Positions 1 to 6,134 are shown, numbered from the stretch's first letter. The stretch: 6,134 bases of DNA from Leptospirillum sp. (GCA_027346125.1 DAIEST010000197.1:1-6134), one strand, 5' to 3'. Notes: generated from the letters alone by a model not told the origin. Made by a program: numbers and translations.

Positions 1-1
1 A

Positions 2-649
2 ATGATCCGGTCGAGACAGCGGAGATACGAAGGCAAAACGACGGCGACAGGCATACGCGCCGCCATGACCGTCCACATCAAACACCATTTCCGGAGCGAC
101 CACAACGGGACATTTTTCGTCACGTCCGTCGTCCACAAGGGCTCGCAGGCGGCCTTTCTCACGGCCGGATTCGATGCCCGGTCGCCAACGGATCAGCGGC
201 AGACCCATTACGAGGCCACCATCGATGCGATCCCCTCCGATGTGACGTTCCGGCCCCCAAGAGTGACACCCTGGCCCCGGATTCCCGGCGTCGTCAGCGC
301 CATCATCGAAGCGGAAGGCTCGGGGCTCTTTGCCGAACTGAACGAATACGGAGAGTACAAGGTCCGCTTTCCATTCATCTTCCGGAAGAAGCGATCCCAG
401 AAAAACTCGGGGTGGATCCGGATGTCGACCCCACTGGCAGGCGATGACAACGGGATGCACTTTCCCTTGCACAAGGAGACCGAAGTGATGGTGGGGTTTC
501 TCGAGGGAGACCCGGACCAGCCCGTGATCCTCGGCGCCGTCCACAACTCCGAGCACAGAAGCCTGATCACAAACAGGAATCCCGGAATCAACATGATCCG
601 GTCGATCGGCGGAAACATCATTTCCATGAATGACGAGGGATACGCGTGA
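2..649 (+). CDS. vgrG: VgrG spike protein, C-terminal part (5' end outside window)
   Basis: This is the tail end of VgrG, the trimeric spike at the tip of the T6SS tube. The reading frame is open from the left edge and the first ATG (base 2) is internal, so the true start lies upstream. Residues 5-50 match the end of the gp27-like part: a charged RRYEGKTTATG stretch, then NGTFFVTSVVHKG. Residues about 92-182 are the gp5-like OB-fold, with PRIPGVVSAII, the YGEYKVRFPF strand, SGWIRMSTPLAG, GMHFPLHKETEVMV and GDPDQPVILGAVHN. These are standard VgrG signatures. The protein ends at GGNIISMNDEGYA, just where VgrG proteins usually continue into the beta-helical needle. That needle-like sequence instead appears as the next gene, 81 bases downstream. 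I am sure of the family; whether the short C-terminus is native or a truncation is open. Confidence 0.93.
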   Translation: MIRSRQRRYEGKTTATGIRAAMTVHIKHHFRSDHNGTFFVTSVVHKGSQAAFLTAGFDARSPTDQRQTHYEATIDAIPSDVTFRPPRVTPWPRIPGVVSAIIEAEGSGLFAELNEYGEYKVRFPFIFRKKRSQKNSGWIRMSTPLAGDDNGMHFPLHKETEVMVGFLEGDPDQPVILGAVHNSEHRSLITNRNPGINMIRSIGGNIISMNDEGYA

Positions 650-729
650 CCTTTCCATATACCCGCTTTTCACAACCGCCAAAGGCTTCTTCTGAAGTCC
701 GACAAAGCTGGCAAACACAGGAGGATTGA
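646..729 (+). CDS. Possible 27-codon GTG-start small ORF in the vgrG/spike gap
   Basis: A GTG at 646 overlaps the vgrG stop (GTGA) and opens a 27-codon frame ending with TGA at 727-729, one base before the ATG of the next gene. A purine-rich GAGGGA lies at 635-640, about seven bases upstream of the GTG. The peptide begins VTFPYTRFSQPP and ends WQTQED; I recognise no family in it. The arrangement would suit a translational coupling peptide that carries ribosomes across the gap. However, the purine run is already dictated by vgrG codons, and a frame this short often occurs by chance. Treat it as a candidate only. Confidence 0.15.
   Translation: MTFPYTRFSQPPKASSEVRQSWQTQED
719..724 (+). promoter_or_regulatory. 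Strong Shine-Dalgarno site before the stand-alone spike gene
   Basis: A perfect AGGAGG sits six bases before the ATG at 731. It decides the start of the beta-helical protein and shows that this protein is translated independently, not as a leftover 3' end of vgrG. Confidence 0.85.
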
Positions 730-730
730 C

Positions 731-1459
731 ATGGCCGACTCAGACACCGATCCAGCCGTCAACACATTGCCCGGCATTTCTCAGATCACCCCCAAATATT
801 TTGTCGTGGAGGCCGGGAAGGGGATCTACGTCGCAGCCGGAAACACCACGCTGGGAACAGAGGCCGCGCCGGACGAAGTGACGAGCGCTGTGGGAAATAT
901 CTACATCTCCGCGCAAAACGGGCAGATCGTCATCAAGACCCTGGACGATGGAAGCATCCACATCGACAGCGCCAAGGGAAATCTGGTCGTCAACGTTCAG
1001 GACGGAAACTTCACGACCAATGTCAAAAGCAGCGGAGCCAGCAGCAGCAGCGGAAACACCACCACCTACGCCCAGGGGAACTCGACGAGCATCACCAACG
1101 GAAACGCAAGCATTATCGTGGAAGGCAGCTCGAACAACGTGTTTCTCGGCGGATTCAATACTGTCTCTGTCGGACTGACCACGAACTCCATGGTCGGAGA
1201 CCTTGTCAGCATTGTCCTCGGGGGCGTCGAAAACATCGCCTTGAGCGCAGTCCTGAATATTGCCGCCTCCATCACCATGAACCTGACCGCCGGCCCCACG
1301 ATCAACCTGAAAACCATGAAGGTCGAAACAGCCACCGTTACGGAAGAGAACATAGGAACAACCTTCAAGTCCTATGGGACGAGCATCCACAACAACGCGA
1401 CAAAAATCGAAACATCGATGACACGGCTCTACACCTCGGCCATCCATTTGTTTACATGA
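731..1459 (+). CDS. Stand-alone beta-helical spike protein (VgrG needle-like)
   Basis: This 242-residue protein looks like the C-terminal needle of a VgrG made as its own polypeptide. It is rich in Gly, Asn, Ser and Thr, and has no Cys or Trp, no signal peptide and no clear membrane segment. Residues 55-108 carry a Gly about every 9-10 positions (G55, 64, 74, 83, 92, 102, 108), each followed by alternating hydrophobic residues (GNIYISAQ, GQIVIKTL, GSIHIDSA, GNLVVNVQ), as expected for stacked beta-strands in a triangular prism. A flexible Ser/Gly/Thr stretch (about 100-125) follows, then a second beta-rich part (about 128-195) with NVFLGGFNTVSVGL and ITMNLTAGPTINL, typical of VgrG tails. The AGGAGG six bases before the ATG fixes the start. 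Directly downstream of a VgrG that lacks this part, it most likely extends the spike. It could instead be a separate T6SS beta-helix protein or a cargo platform. The fold is inferred from pattern only. Confidence 0.7.
   Translation: MADSDTDPAVNTLPGISQITPKYFVVEAGKGIYVAAGNTTLGTEAAPDEVTSAVGNIYISAQNGQIVIKTLDDGSIHIDSAKGNLVVNVQDGNFTTNVKSSGASSSSGNTTTYAQGNSTSITNGNASIIVEGSSNNVFLGGFNTVSVGLTTNSMVGDLVSIVLGGVENIALSAVLNIAASITMNLTAGPTINLKTMKVETATVTEENIGTTFKSYGTSIHNNATKIETSMTRLYTSAIHLFT
1040..1051 (+). repeat. (AGC)4 in-frame trinucleotide run
   Basis: Four tandem AGC codons give Ser104-107 in the spike protein, inside a longer AGC-rich patch (about 1028-1053). This is the junction between its two beta-rich halves, so it looks like a flexible linker. 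A slippage here would change length by whole residues without breaking the frame. Confidence 0.6.
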
Positions 1460-1509
1460 GCGGACTGTCAGAGGCGTTCCTTACCAGAAGAAAGTGAGAT
1501 TCCCGCGCG

Positions 1510-4284
1510 ATGAAAGTGATCAAGCCAATGATGTCAGGTCTCCTGTGGCGGGTTTACCGCAGAAACGGTTACCGGATGGCCGTCACCCAGATGGTCTGTT
1601 TTCCCTTCGGTTCTCCGGACCGGCCCCTGACGGAACCCGTCATGTGGACAAAGATCGCATCCGAACTCCCGAAAGACACGGTCTGGGATGCCGGCATTCC
1701 CAAGGACAGGGGAGAGCTGCTCCTGTCTTCCCGGGCCTATGCGCCGGGAAGCGTCCCCGTGGAGAGCATGCGCGTCCGGGTTCGGGCGGGAACCATCATG
1801 AAGGAGCTCGACATCCATGGAGACAGGAACTGGGTTAAAACCGGCGGAGGATGGGTAAAAAGCAGGCCGGAAGCCTTTTTGTCGATGCCGGTCGACTACT
1901 CCCTGAGCTTTGGCGGAGAAGGGTACCCCCCAAACCCGACGGGGAAAGGGTTCGATGAAAATCCGGACCGGACCGGTCTCCCTCTGCCAAACATCGAATC
2001 TCCCCATTTTCCCCTCGTCTCCCCCCAGGACACCACACCTCCCGCGGGATTCGGGGCGCTCGACCTGTCCTGGTCCGAACGACGCCTGAAGTCCGGAAGC
2101 TACCAGCCGGGGGAGATCGGGAAAGATCCTCCGGACCTTCCGGCCAATGCCGACTGGACGCTCAACAACCAGGCACCTTCCGACCAGTGGCTTTCGGGTT
2201 TCTGGAAAGGCGGGGAAGAATACCTGCTGGAAGGACTCCATCCGGACTGGACCCGGCAGTCCGGAACACTTCCGACGATCCGGGCCAGAAGTTTCGCCAG
2301 CCTTGCAGGGAACCCGGAGCGGTCTTTCGTCGAGATCCCCATGCATCCCGAAACCGTCTGGCTCTTTCCTCACCTTGAAATCGGCATCGTCATCCACCGT
2401 GGATCATTGCCCGTCGAAACGGACGATGGCTCAGAGATCTCATCCCTTCTGCTGGCTCTCGAAGATCCGGAGGACAATCGCCCGGAAAGCCACTACCTCT
2501 CGTTCAGAAACCGGCGGATCGCACGCGATCCCGACGATTGGTCCCTTTATGGAGACGCGCCTCTTCTCCCCAAAAGGCTGAAAGACGACCCCCAGGCCAA
2601 TATCGGGGACATTCAGTACCATCTTTCCCAGCCGGCGGACGAAAGCAGCGAGAGAACAAAGAGGATCATCGCCAAAAAGCTTGAAGAGGCCGCCGCCAGG
2701 GAGCCGATATCCGGTTTGCCGCCGGAAAGCCAGGCATCCCCCCGGATCGGGGAAGCCCTCCGGAGCCAAAACAGGAAAGTCGGGGAAATCCTGAAAGATC
2801 TCGAAAGCGCTTCGGCTGAAACACCGCTCGGGATGCTTGAAAAATCCCGGGCGGCACAGCCGGGCCGGGAAGCCCTGAAGCAAAAAATGGAGGAAAAAAT
2901 CAGGGATGCCATCGCCGCCATCCCCGACAGTGTCCTTTCCAGGCAAAACATTTCCCGGGAAGACGCGATTTCCGCCATCAGCACAGCAGCCCCGCTCAAG
3001 AAAGACATCGAGGACTCCTTCTCGGGAGAGCGGCTGATGGAGCGCCTCCGGTCGGGAGAGTCCTCCACGACCGGAAACTCCCCCCTTTCCGGAGATGATC
3101 TCGAAACAAAAGCCAAATGGCTTCAGGACAAGCTTTCCGTCCTGAAAGACAAGGCGGACACGCTTGTCCGCTCCGTCCACCTTTTTTCTCCCCCACCGAA
3201 GGACCCGCCCCGTGCCGCCGCCGGACGCCAGAAAGTGCTCGACCACCTGAAAGCCTCCCGGGACTTCACAGGCTGGTCCCTTCGCAATGCGGACCTCTCC
3301 CGCCTCGACCTTTCCGGGTGCGACTTTTCCGGAAGCGACCTGATCGGATGCGACTTCTCGGAATCCAATCTCAGCGGATCGCACCTCCTGGGTGTCTGGG
3401 CCGCCCATGCCTCACTCTGCCGGGCCGACCTGTCCCGGTCCCGATGGGACGGAGCCAATCTCGGACATGCCGACCTGACCGGGGTTCACGCCATCGCTGC
3501 GTCCTTTGAGGGATCCATCCTGTCCGGAGCAACCCTGTCCGGGAGCAACCTGTCCGGATCACGCTTCGACGGATCGGATCTGTCGAATGCTCTCTTCTCC
3601 AGGGTGACCGCCAAAGGATGCTCCTTCCCCGAAGTCCGCTTCATGCGGATCGAGGGAACCGCCTCCCCATCCTCCCCAGGCACACCGGGCCGTCCGGCCG
3701 GAGAAGATCCTTCGGGGGAGCGCACCCTCTTTGAAGAGGTCGATTTTTCCGGATCGGATCTTGAAAAATCCGTCTTCATGAAATCCGACTTCCTCTCCGT
3801 CGACTTCTCCTCATGCCGGCTTTCCGGAGCGACATTTCTCGACTGCTCGGGACCATCCACCGTCTTTGACGGAGCGGTCCTGTCGAAAGCGGTCTTCGTG
3901 CAGTCCATCGACTTCAGAAGCTCGTCCTTCCAGGGATCGGATCTCTCCGGAGCCAATCTCCGCGGCGTGAATCTTTCCGGATCGGACTTTCAAAAAAGCA
4001 TCCTGTCAGGCTGCGACGGCTCGGGAGGAGACTGGCAACAAACCCGTCTCCAGGGCGTTCGGGCCATTGGCGCACGATTTCTGAAATCCGATCTCAGACT
4101 GGCCGACTGCCGGTCAGGCGATTTCCGCCAGGCGGTCTTCCAGAATGCCGACCTCAGGTTCTCGGACTTCAGCCGGGCATCCCTCTACAAAGCCTGCACA
4201 AACGGAGCAAAGGTGGATGAATCGACCGTTATCGACCAGGCCCTTCTCGGAAAAACAACCCTCTCACCGGGAGGTGGAGCATGA
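1510..4284 (+). CDS. DUF2169 T6SS accessory protein fused to pentapeptide repeats
   Basis: A 924-residue probable T6SS adaptor. Residues about 1-345 form a DUF2169 domain: the opening MKVIKPMMSG and VTQMVCFPFG, the SFGGEGYPPNPTGKGF stretch, LPNIESP, PPAGFGALDLSW, LNNQAPSDQW, the IHRGSLPVE strand and LLLALEDPEDN all fit that family. Residues about 346-575 are charged and probably helical, with amphipathic segments near 378-398 and 531-556. Residues 585-712 and 740-905 are pentapeptide repeats (A/S/C-D/N-L/F-x-x; DLSGCDFSGSDL, DLSGANLRGVNLSGSDF), separated by a Pro/Ser/Gly linker at about 715-738. The chosen ATG gives the family's usual N-terminus, although its ribosome site is weak (AAGTGAG about ten bases upstream). 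DUF2169 proteins are encoded beside vgrG and PAAR-like genes and are thought to help load effectors on the spike. No signal peptide is seen, so it is probably cytoplasmic. The following gene overlaps its stop. Confidence 0.9.
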   Translation: MKVIKPMMSGLLWRVYRRNGYRMAVTQMVCFPFGSPDRPLTEPVMWTKIASELPKDTVWDAGIPKDRGELLLSSRAYAPGSVPVESMRVRVRAGTIMKELDIHGDRNWVKTGGGWVKSRPEAFLSMPVDYSLSFGGEGYPPNPTGKGFDENPDRTGLPLPNIESPHFPLVSPQDTTPPAGFGALDLSWSERRLKSGSYQPGEIGKDPPDLPANADWTLNNQAPSDQWLSGFWKGGEEYLLEGLHPDWTRQSGTLPTIRARSFASLAGNPERSFVEIPMHPETVWLFPHLEIGIVIHRGSLPVETDDGSEISSLLLALEDPEDNRPESHYLSFRNRRIARDPDDWSLYGDAPLLPKRLKDDPQANIGDIQYHLSQPADESSERTKRIIAKKLEEAAAREPISGLPPESQASPRIGEALRSQNRKVGEILKDLESASAETPLGMLEKSRAAQPGREALKQKMEEKIRDAIAAIPDSVLSRQNISREDAISAISTAAPLKKDIEDSFSGERLMERLRSGESSTTGNSPLSGDDLETKAKWLQDKLSVLKDKADTLVRSVHLFSPPPKDPPRAAAGRQKVLDHLKASRDFTGWSLRNADLSRLDLSGCDFSGSDLIGCDFSESNLSGSHLLGVWAAHASLCRADLSRSRWDGANLGHADLTGVHAIAASFEGSILSGATLSGSNLSGSRFDGSDLSNALFSRVTAKGCSFPEVRFMRIEGTASPSSPGTPGRPAGEDPSGERTLFEEVDFSGSDLEKSVFMKSDFLSVDFSSCRLSGATFLDCSGPSTVFDGAVLSKAVFVQSIDFRSSSFQGSDLSGANLRGVNLSGSDFQKSILSGCDGSGGDWQQTRLQGVRAIGARFLKSDLRLADCRSGDFRQAVFQNADLRFSDFSRASLYKACTNGAKVDESTVIDQALLGKTTLSPGGGA
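3262..3645 (+). repeat. Pentapeptide-repeat block 1 of the DUF2169 fusion protein
   Basis: There are 26 consecutive pentapeptides in one register, with central residues at every fifth position from F586 to F711. Most centres are Leu; aromatic residues fall at 586, 606, 646, 666, 686 and 706, that is every 20 residues with one Leu (626) replacing an aromatic. Twenty residues is one full turn of a right-handed quadrilateral beta-helix, so these aromatics would stack on a single face. Confidence 0.85.
3727..4224 (+). repeat. Pentapeptide-repeat block 2 of the DUF2169 fusion protein
   Basis: The first 12 pentapeptides (centres 741 to 796) have Phe at every second centre (746, 756, 766, 776, 786, 796), unlike block 1. 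One extra residue (I800) then shifts the register, and 21 further units run to about residue 905. The shift would put a bulge or kink in the helix. At DNA level, variants of CCGGATCGGAT recur here (for example near 3748 and 3976), showing internal duplication. Confidence 0.85.
4270..4274 (+). promoter_or_regulatory. Shine-Dalgarno site inside the DUF2169 gene end
   Basis: GGAGG lies six bases before the ATG at 4281, within the last codons of the upstream gene. With the ATGA stop/start overlap (4281-4284) it indicates translational coupling of the two pentapeptide proteins, which suggests they are needed in linked amounts. Confidence 0.8.
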
Positions 4285-5342
4285 CGCCGGATGCCCAGAG
4301 GATCGTCGATCTCATCGCCGGCGGAGATCCGGTCCATGAGATGGACCTGTCCGGAATGGATTTCTCGGGAGCCGACCTGTCCTACGGGGTCTTTCTCAAC
4401 ACAAGGGCCGAAAGTGCCATCTTCGACGGATGCCGGATGGAGAAAACGCTTTTCAAGTCCTGCGATCTCACCGGATCCAGATGGAGAGACACCAGACTCC
4501 ATCTGGCCTCATTTTTCGATTGCCGGATCGGACAATCCTCCTTCGAGCGGAGCCAGTCCAGGGAATCCCGATGGGTTGAGTCCGATCTTTCCGGAAGCGT
4601 CTTCCGCGACGCCCTGCTTTCGCATTCCTCATGGGTCAAGGCCGGCCTCGAACAGGCCTCTTTCCAGGAGGCAGACCTTGAGAAGACCTCGTTTGTCGAG
4701 GGCACATTCCATGGAGCGGTCTTCTCCGGAGCGAAAATCGTCAAGACGGCCTTTATCGGACAAGACCTGAGCCAGGTCCATTTTTCCGGGGCCACGTTCC
4801 ATAACCCCATCTTCATCAGGGCAATCCTCAGGGGCCTTGATTTCTCGGGGATGAGCCTGCCCATGATCCAGGCCAGCGGAAGCGATCTTTCCAGGACCCG
4901 ATGGGTCGGGGCCCATCTTGCTCTTGCCAATTTTTACCAGTCCGACCTTTCGGAAGCCGTCTTCGACAGGAGCAACGGGGAGAAAGCCCTCTTTTCAGAA
5001 AGCCTCATGGAAAAAGCCAGCGGCAGGGAGGGACTCTTCAGAATGGCCTCTTTCCAGAACGTTTGCGCCCGGAATGCGAATTTTTCCGCGGCGGACCTGT
5101 CTTTTTCCCAATGGAGGCAGGCCGACTGCAATGAGGCGGACTTCTCCGGAGCCAATATTGCCTTCGGAGATTTTTCACATGCCAATCTGTCTAGCGCCCT
5201 TTTTCGAGGAGCCGGTCTTCGGGGAGCCAATTTTCACCGTGCCCGGGAGCAGGGAGCCGACTATGCGGCATCCTCCCGTCCGGCGGGAAAGGAAACCGAT
5301 CCCGAACTCCTTGAGGCGGAAGACTTTGTCCCACAGCCATAG
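4281..5342 (+). CDS. Pentapeptide-repeat protein of T6SS accessory operon
   Basis: A 353-residue protein that is almost entirely one pentapeptide-repeat beta-helix. After about 20 residues (MTPDAQRIVDLIAGGD) the repeat runs from residue 21 to about 330 with no register shift, then ends in a short acidic tail with PELLEAEDF. It can be read as 31 ten-residue units in which the third position is mostly Leu, Ile or Met and the eighth is aromatic in 29 units (exceptions A198 and G248; Trp at 68, 98, 118, 208 and 278). No catalytic motif, signal peptide or membrane segment is seen. It overlaps the DUF2169 gene by four bases, and the DUF3540 start follows after 20 bases. It is probably a paralogue of the repeat part of the preceding gene. 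Pentapeptide proteins can also mimic DNA (Qnr, MfpA), but nothing here points to gyrase; the context favours a structural or adaptor role in tip assembly. The precise function is unknown. Confidence 0.88.
   Translation: MTPDAQRIVDLIAGGDPVHEMDLSGMDFSGADLSYGVFLNTRAESAIFDGCRMEKTLFKSCDLTGSRWRDTRLHLASFFDCRIGQSSFERSQSRESRWVESDLSGSVFRDALLSHSSWVKAGLEQASFQEADLEKTSFVEGTFHGAVFSGAKIVKTAFIGQDLSQVHFSGATFHNPIFIRAILRGLDFSGMSLPMIQASGSDLSRTRWVGAHLALANFYQSDLSEAVFDRSNGEKALFSESLMEKASGREGLFRMASFQNVCARNANFSAADLSFSQWRQADCNEADFSGANIAFGDFSHANLSSALFRGAGLRGANFHRAREQGADYAASSRPAGKETDPELLEAEDFVPQP
4341..5270 (+). repeat. Uninterrupted 31-unit decapeptide (62 pentapeptide) array
   Basis: Alternating aliphatic-centred and aromatic-centred pentapeptides, roughly (A/S)DLxx(A/S)xFxx, keep strict register for 310 residues. 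At four pentapeptides per turn this is about 15 turns of helix, with aliphatic residues on two opposite faces and aromatics on the other two. The turn count and face assignment are inferred from the known fold. Confidence 0.85.
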
Positions 5343-5362
5343 AAAAAAATAGGAGAGAGCGC

Positions 5363-6013
5363 ATGCCTTGTTCCGAGTCCGTCCAGGATACCGAAAAAAC
5401 GTCATCCGTCTTTATCGCCGATATCGTCTCCGTCGACGGCCCCCGGATCATCTGCGAACGGGCCGGCCAGCTGTTTTCAGCTTTCAGGGGCACGAGCCTT
5501 CTTTTGGACCCCCTTCCGGGAGACCAGGCGGTCGCAGTCGATTCCGGGAACGGGCTCTCCTTTGTGATCGCCATTGTTTCCTCCTCCCGGGAAAAAGCAG
5601 CCCGTTCCATGACTCTTCCTGAAGAAACAAGCATTCGCTCCTCCGGGACAATCTCCATCAGCTCCGGGGAAAAGATCCGTCTTGAAACGGGCCGTCTCGA
5701 CCTTGAAGGCGTTTGGTACCGGCTGCGTTTTTCCGAAGTCTCCATCGAATCCACGCTCTTGAAGCTTTCCGGAAGCCTTCTCTCCTTTGCCGCCGGGAAG
5801 CTTGAGCAGATTGCCCGGCATATCGAGACGACGGCCCACAGACTCTCGGTTCGAGCCCATATGGCCACCAAGGAGGTCAGTACCGTAGACCGTTCCGTCT
5901 CCGGACAGACATTGATCGAATCGGAAAGCCTTCTTTCCATGGGTTCAAAAAACACCATCATCCGCTCATCGGACTGGGTCAAGGTCGACTCTGACCAGAT
6001 CCATCTGGGGTAA
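5363..6013 (+). CDS. DUF3540 family protein, T6SS-associated
   Basis: A 216-residue protein that fits DUF3540, a family of unknown function found next to vgrG, DUF2169 and DUF4150 genes. Residues about 15-75 form a small beta-rich domain with FIADIVSVDGPRIICERA, then SLLLDPLPGDQAVAV and GLSFVIAIV. Residues about 85-130 are beta-strand repeats (SIRSSGTISISSGEKIRLE, GRLDLEG), and about 135-170 look more helical (GKLEQIARHIETTAHRL). The C-terminus returns to beta repeats and ends VKVDSDQIHLG, a typical DUF3540 ending that also resembles VgrG-tail strands. AGGAGA lies six bases before the ATG. No signal peptide or catalytic motif is seen. The likely role is a small structural or assembly partner of the VgrG/PAAR-like tip, judged from neighbours only. 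The next start follows the stop by 12 bases, so it should be co-translated with the DUF4150 gene. Confidence 0.82.
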   Translation: MPCSESVQDTEKTSSVFIADIVSVDGPRIICERAGQLFSAFRGTSLLLDPLPGDQAVAVDSGNGLSFVIAIVSSSREKAARSMTLPEETSIRSSGTISISSGEKIRLETGRLDLEGVWYRLRFSEVSIESTLLKLSGSLLSFAAGKLEQIARHIETTAHRLSVRAHMATKEVSTVDRSVSGQTLIESESLLSMGSKNTIIRSSDWVKVDSDQIHLG

Positions 6014-6025
6014 AAGGAGCCAGTC

Positions 6026-6134
6026 ATGTTCGCAAACACGCAAATGGGCGGAATGGCCCTTGGATTTCCCGATGTCTGCAAGACCCCTGCCGGTCCGGCG
6101 ATCGTTCCCATCCCCTATCCCAATATCGCCATGG
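6026..6134 (+). CDS. DUF4150 PAAR-like tip protein, N-terminus (3' end outside window)
   Basis: Only the first 36 codons are present. They read MFANTQMGGMALGFPDVC, then KTPAGPAIVPIPYPNIAM, which is the hallmark start of DUF4150 PAAR-like proteins: the FPDVC segment followed by the Pro-rich PIPYPN motif. Such proteins cap the VgrG spike as its sharp tip and may carry a toxin domain at their C-terminus. AAGGAG (6014-6019) lies six bases before the ATG. Because the gene is cut by the window end, it cannot be said whether it is a short tip protein or a long tip-toxin fusion. The family call is firm despite the short length, as both motif and context agree. Confidence 0.88.
   Translation, partial: MFANTQMGGMALGFPDVCKTPAGPAIVPIPYPNIAM

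Noticed and set aside
2..605. 13-base direct repeat ATGATCCGGTCGA at 2-14 and 593-605, near both ends of the vgrG fragment
   Set aside because: Both copies are in the same frame and encode MIRS in different parts of VgrG, with no flanking similarity, target duplication or inverted ends. Probably chance.
684..700. Small hairpin (GGCTTC, loop, GAAGTC) in the vgrG/spike gap
   Set aside because: The stem is about six pairs including a G-U, with no following T-run; not a credible intrinsic terminator.
3262..4224. DNA-level recurring CCGGATCGGAT motifs as a possible CRISPR or regulatory repeat
   Set aside because: They are in frame with the pentapeptide codons (SGSDL), irregularly spaced and divergent, so protein repetition explains them.
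2440..5230. Long open frames on the - strand and in other + frames across the DUF2169 and pentapeptide genes (such as 2440-3408, 3486-3956, 4382-4930)
   Set aside because: They come from GC-rich codon bias and the repeated pentapeptide codons; their products are themselves low-complexity mirror repeats with no recognisable family.
3262..5270. Pentapeptide arrays as gyrase-protecting DNA mimics (Qnr/MfpA-like immunity)
   Set aside because: Repeat type alone does not indicate this; the DUF2169 fusion and the VgrG, DUF3540 and DUF4150 neighbours point to T6SS tip assembly, and no gyrase-targeting toxin is visible.
5191..6111. 306-codon - strand frame opposite the DUF3540 gene
   Set aside because: It overlaps the well-supported DUF3540 gene, the end of the pentapeptide gene and the DUF4150 start, and its translation shows no domain; a shadow frame.

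Overview
The window is a fragment of a type VI secretion system (T6SS) vgrG/tip-accessory cluster from a moderately GC-rich Gram-negative bacterium. Everything readable lies on the + strand. GC-rich wobble positions with clean Shine-Dalgarno sites fit a proteobacterium or a Nitrospirota-like organism such as Leptospirillum, but that is only a guess from style, and the species cannot be fixed from this DNA.

Layout, left to right: (1) 2-649, the C-terminal end of VgrG, the trimeric spike protein. It holds the end of the gp27-like part and the gp5-like OB-fold, and it stops almost directly after the OB-fold. (2) 650-730, an 81-base gap with a good Shine-Dalgarno site and a doubtful 27-codon GTG frame. 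(3) 731-1459, a stand-alone beta-helical protein that resembles the needle part normally fused to VgrG. (4) 1510-4284, a 924-residue protein with an N-terminal DUF2169 domain (T6SS accessory/adaptor family), a helical middle and two pentapeptide-repeat blocks. (5) 4281-5342, a second pentapeptide-repeat protein, overlapping the previous gene by ATGA and almost entirely one uninterrupted repeat array. (6) 5363-6013, a DUF3540 protein. (7) 6026 to the window end, the first 36 codons of a DUF4150 PAAR-like tip protein.

The genes are closely packed, with gaps of 81, 50, -4, 20 and 12 bases, and show no terminator between them, so they read as one operon. The likely joint role is building and loading a VgrG/PAAR-like tip: VgrG plus the separate needle form the spike, the DUF4150 protein caps it, and the DUF2169, pentapeptide and DUF3540 proteins act as adaptors or assembly factors. 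No toxin or immunity gene is visible. Any effector would be expected downstream of, or fused to, the truncated DUF4150 gene. The main points of interest are the apparently split VgrG spike, the number of beta-helical or beta-helix-like proteins in one short operon, and the very regular 10-residue L/F super-period in the second pentapeptide protein.
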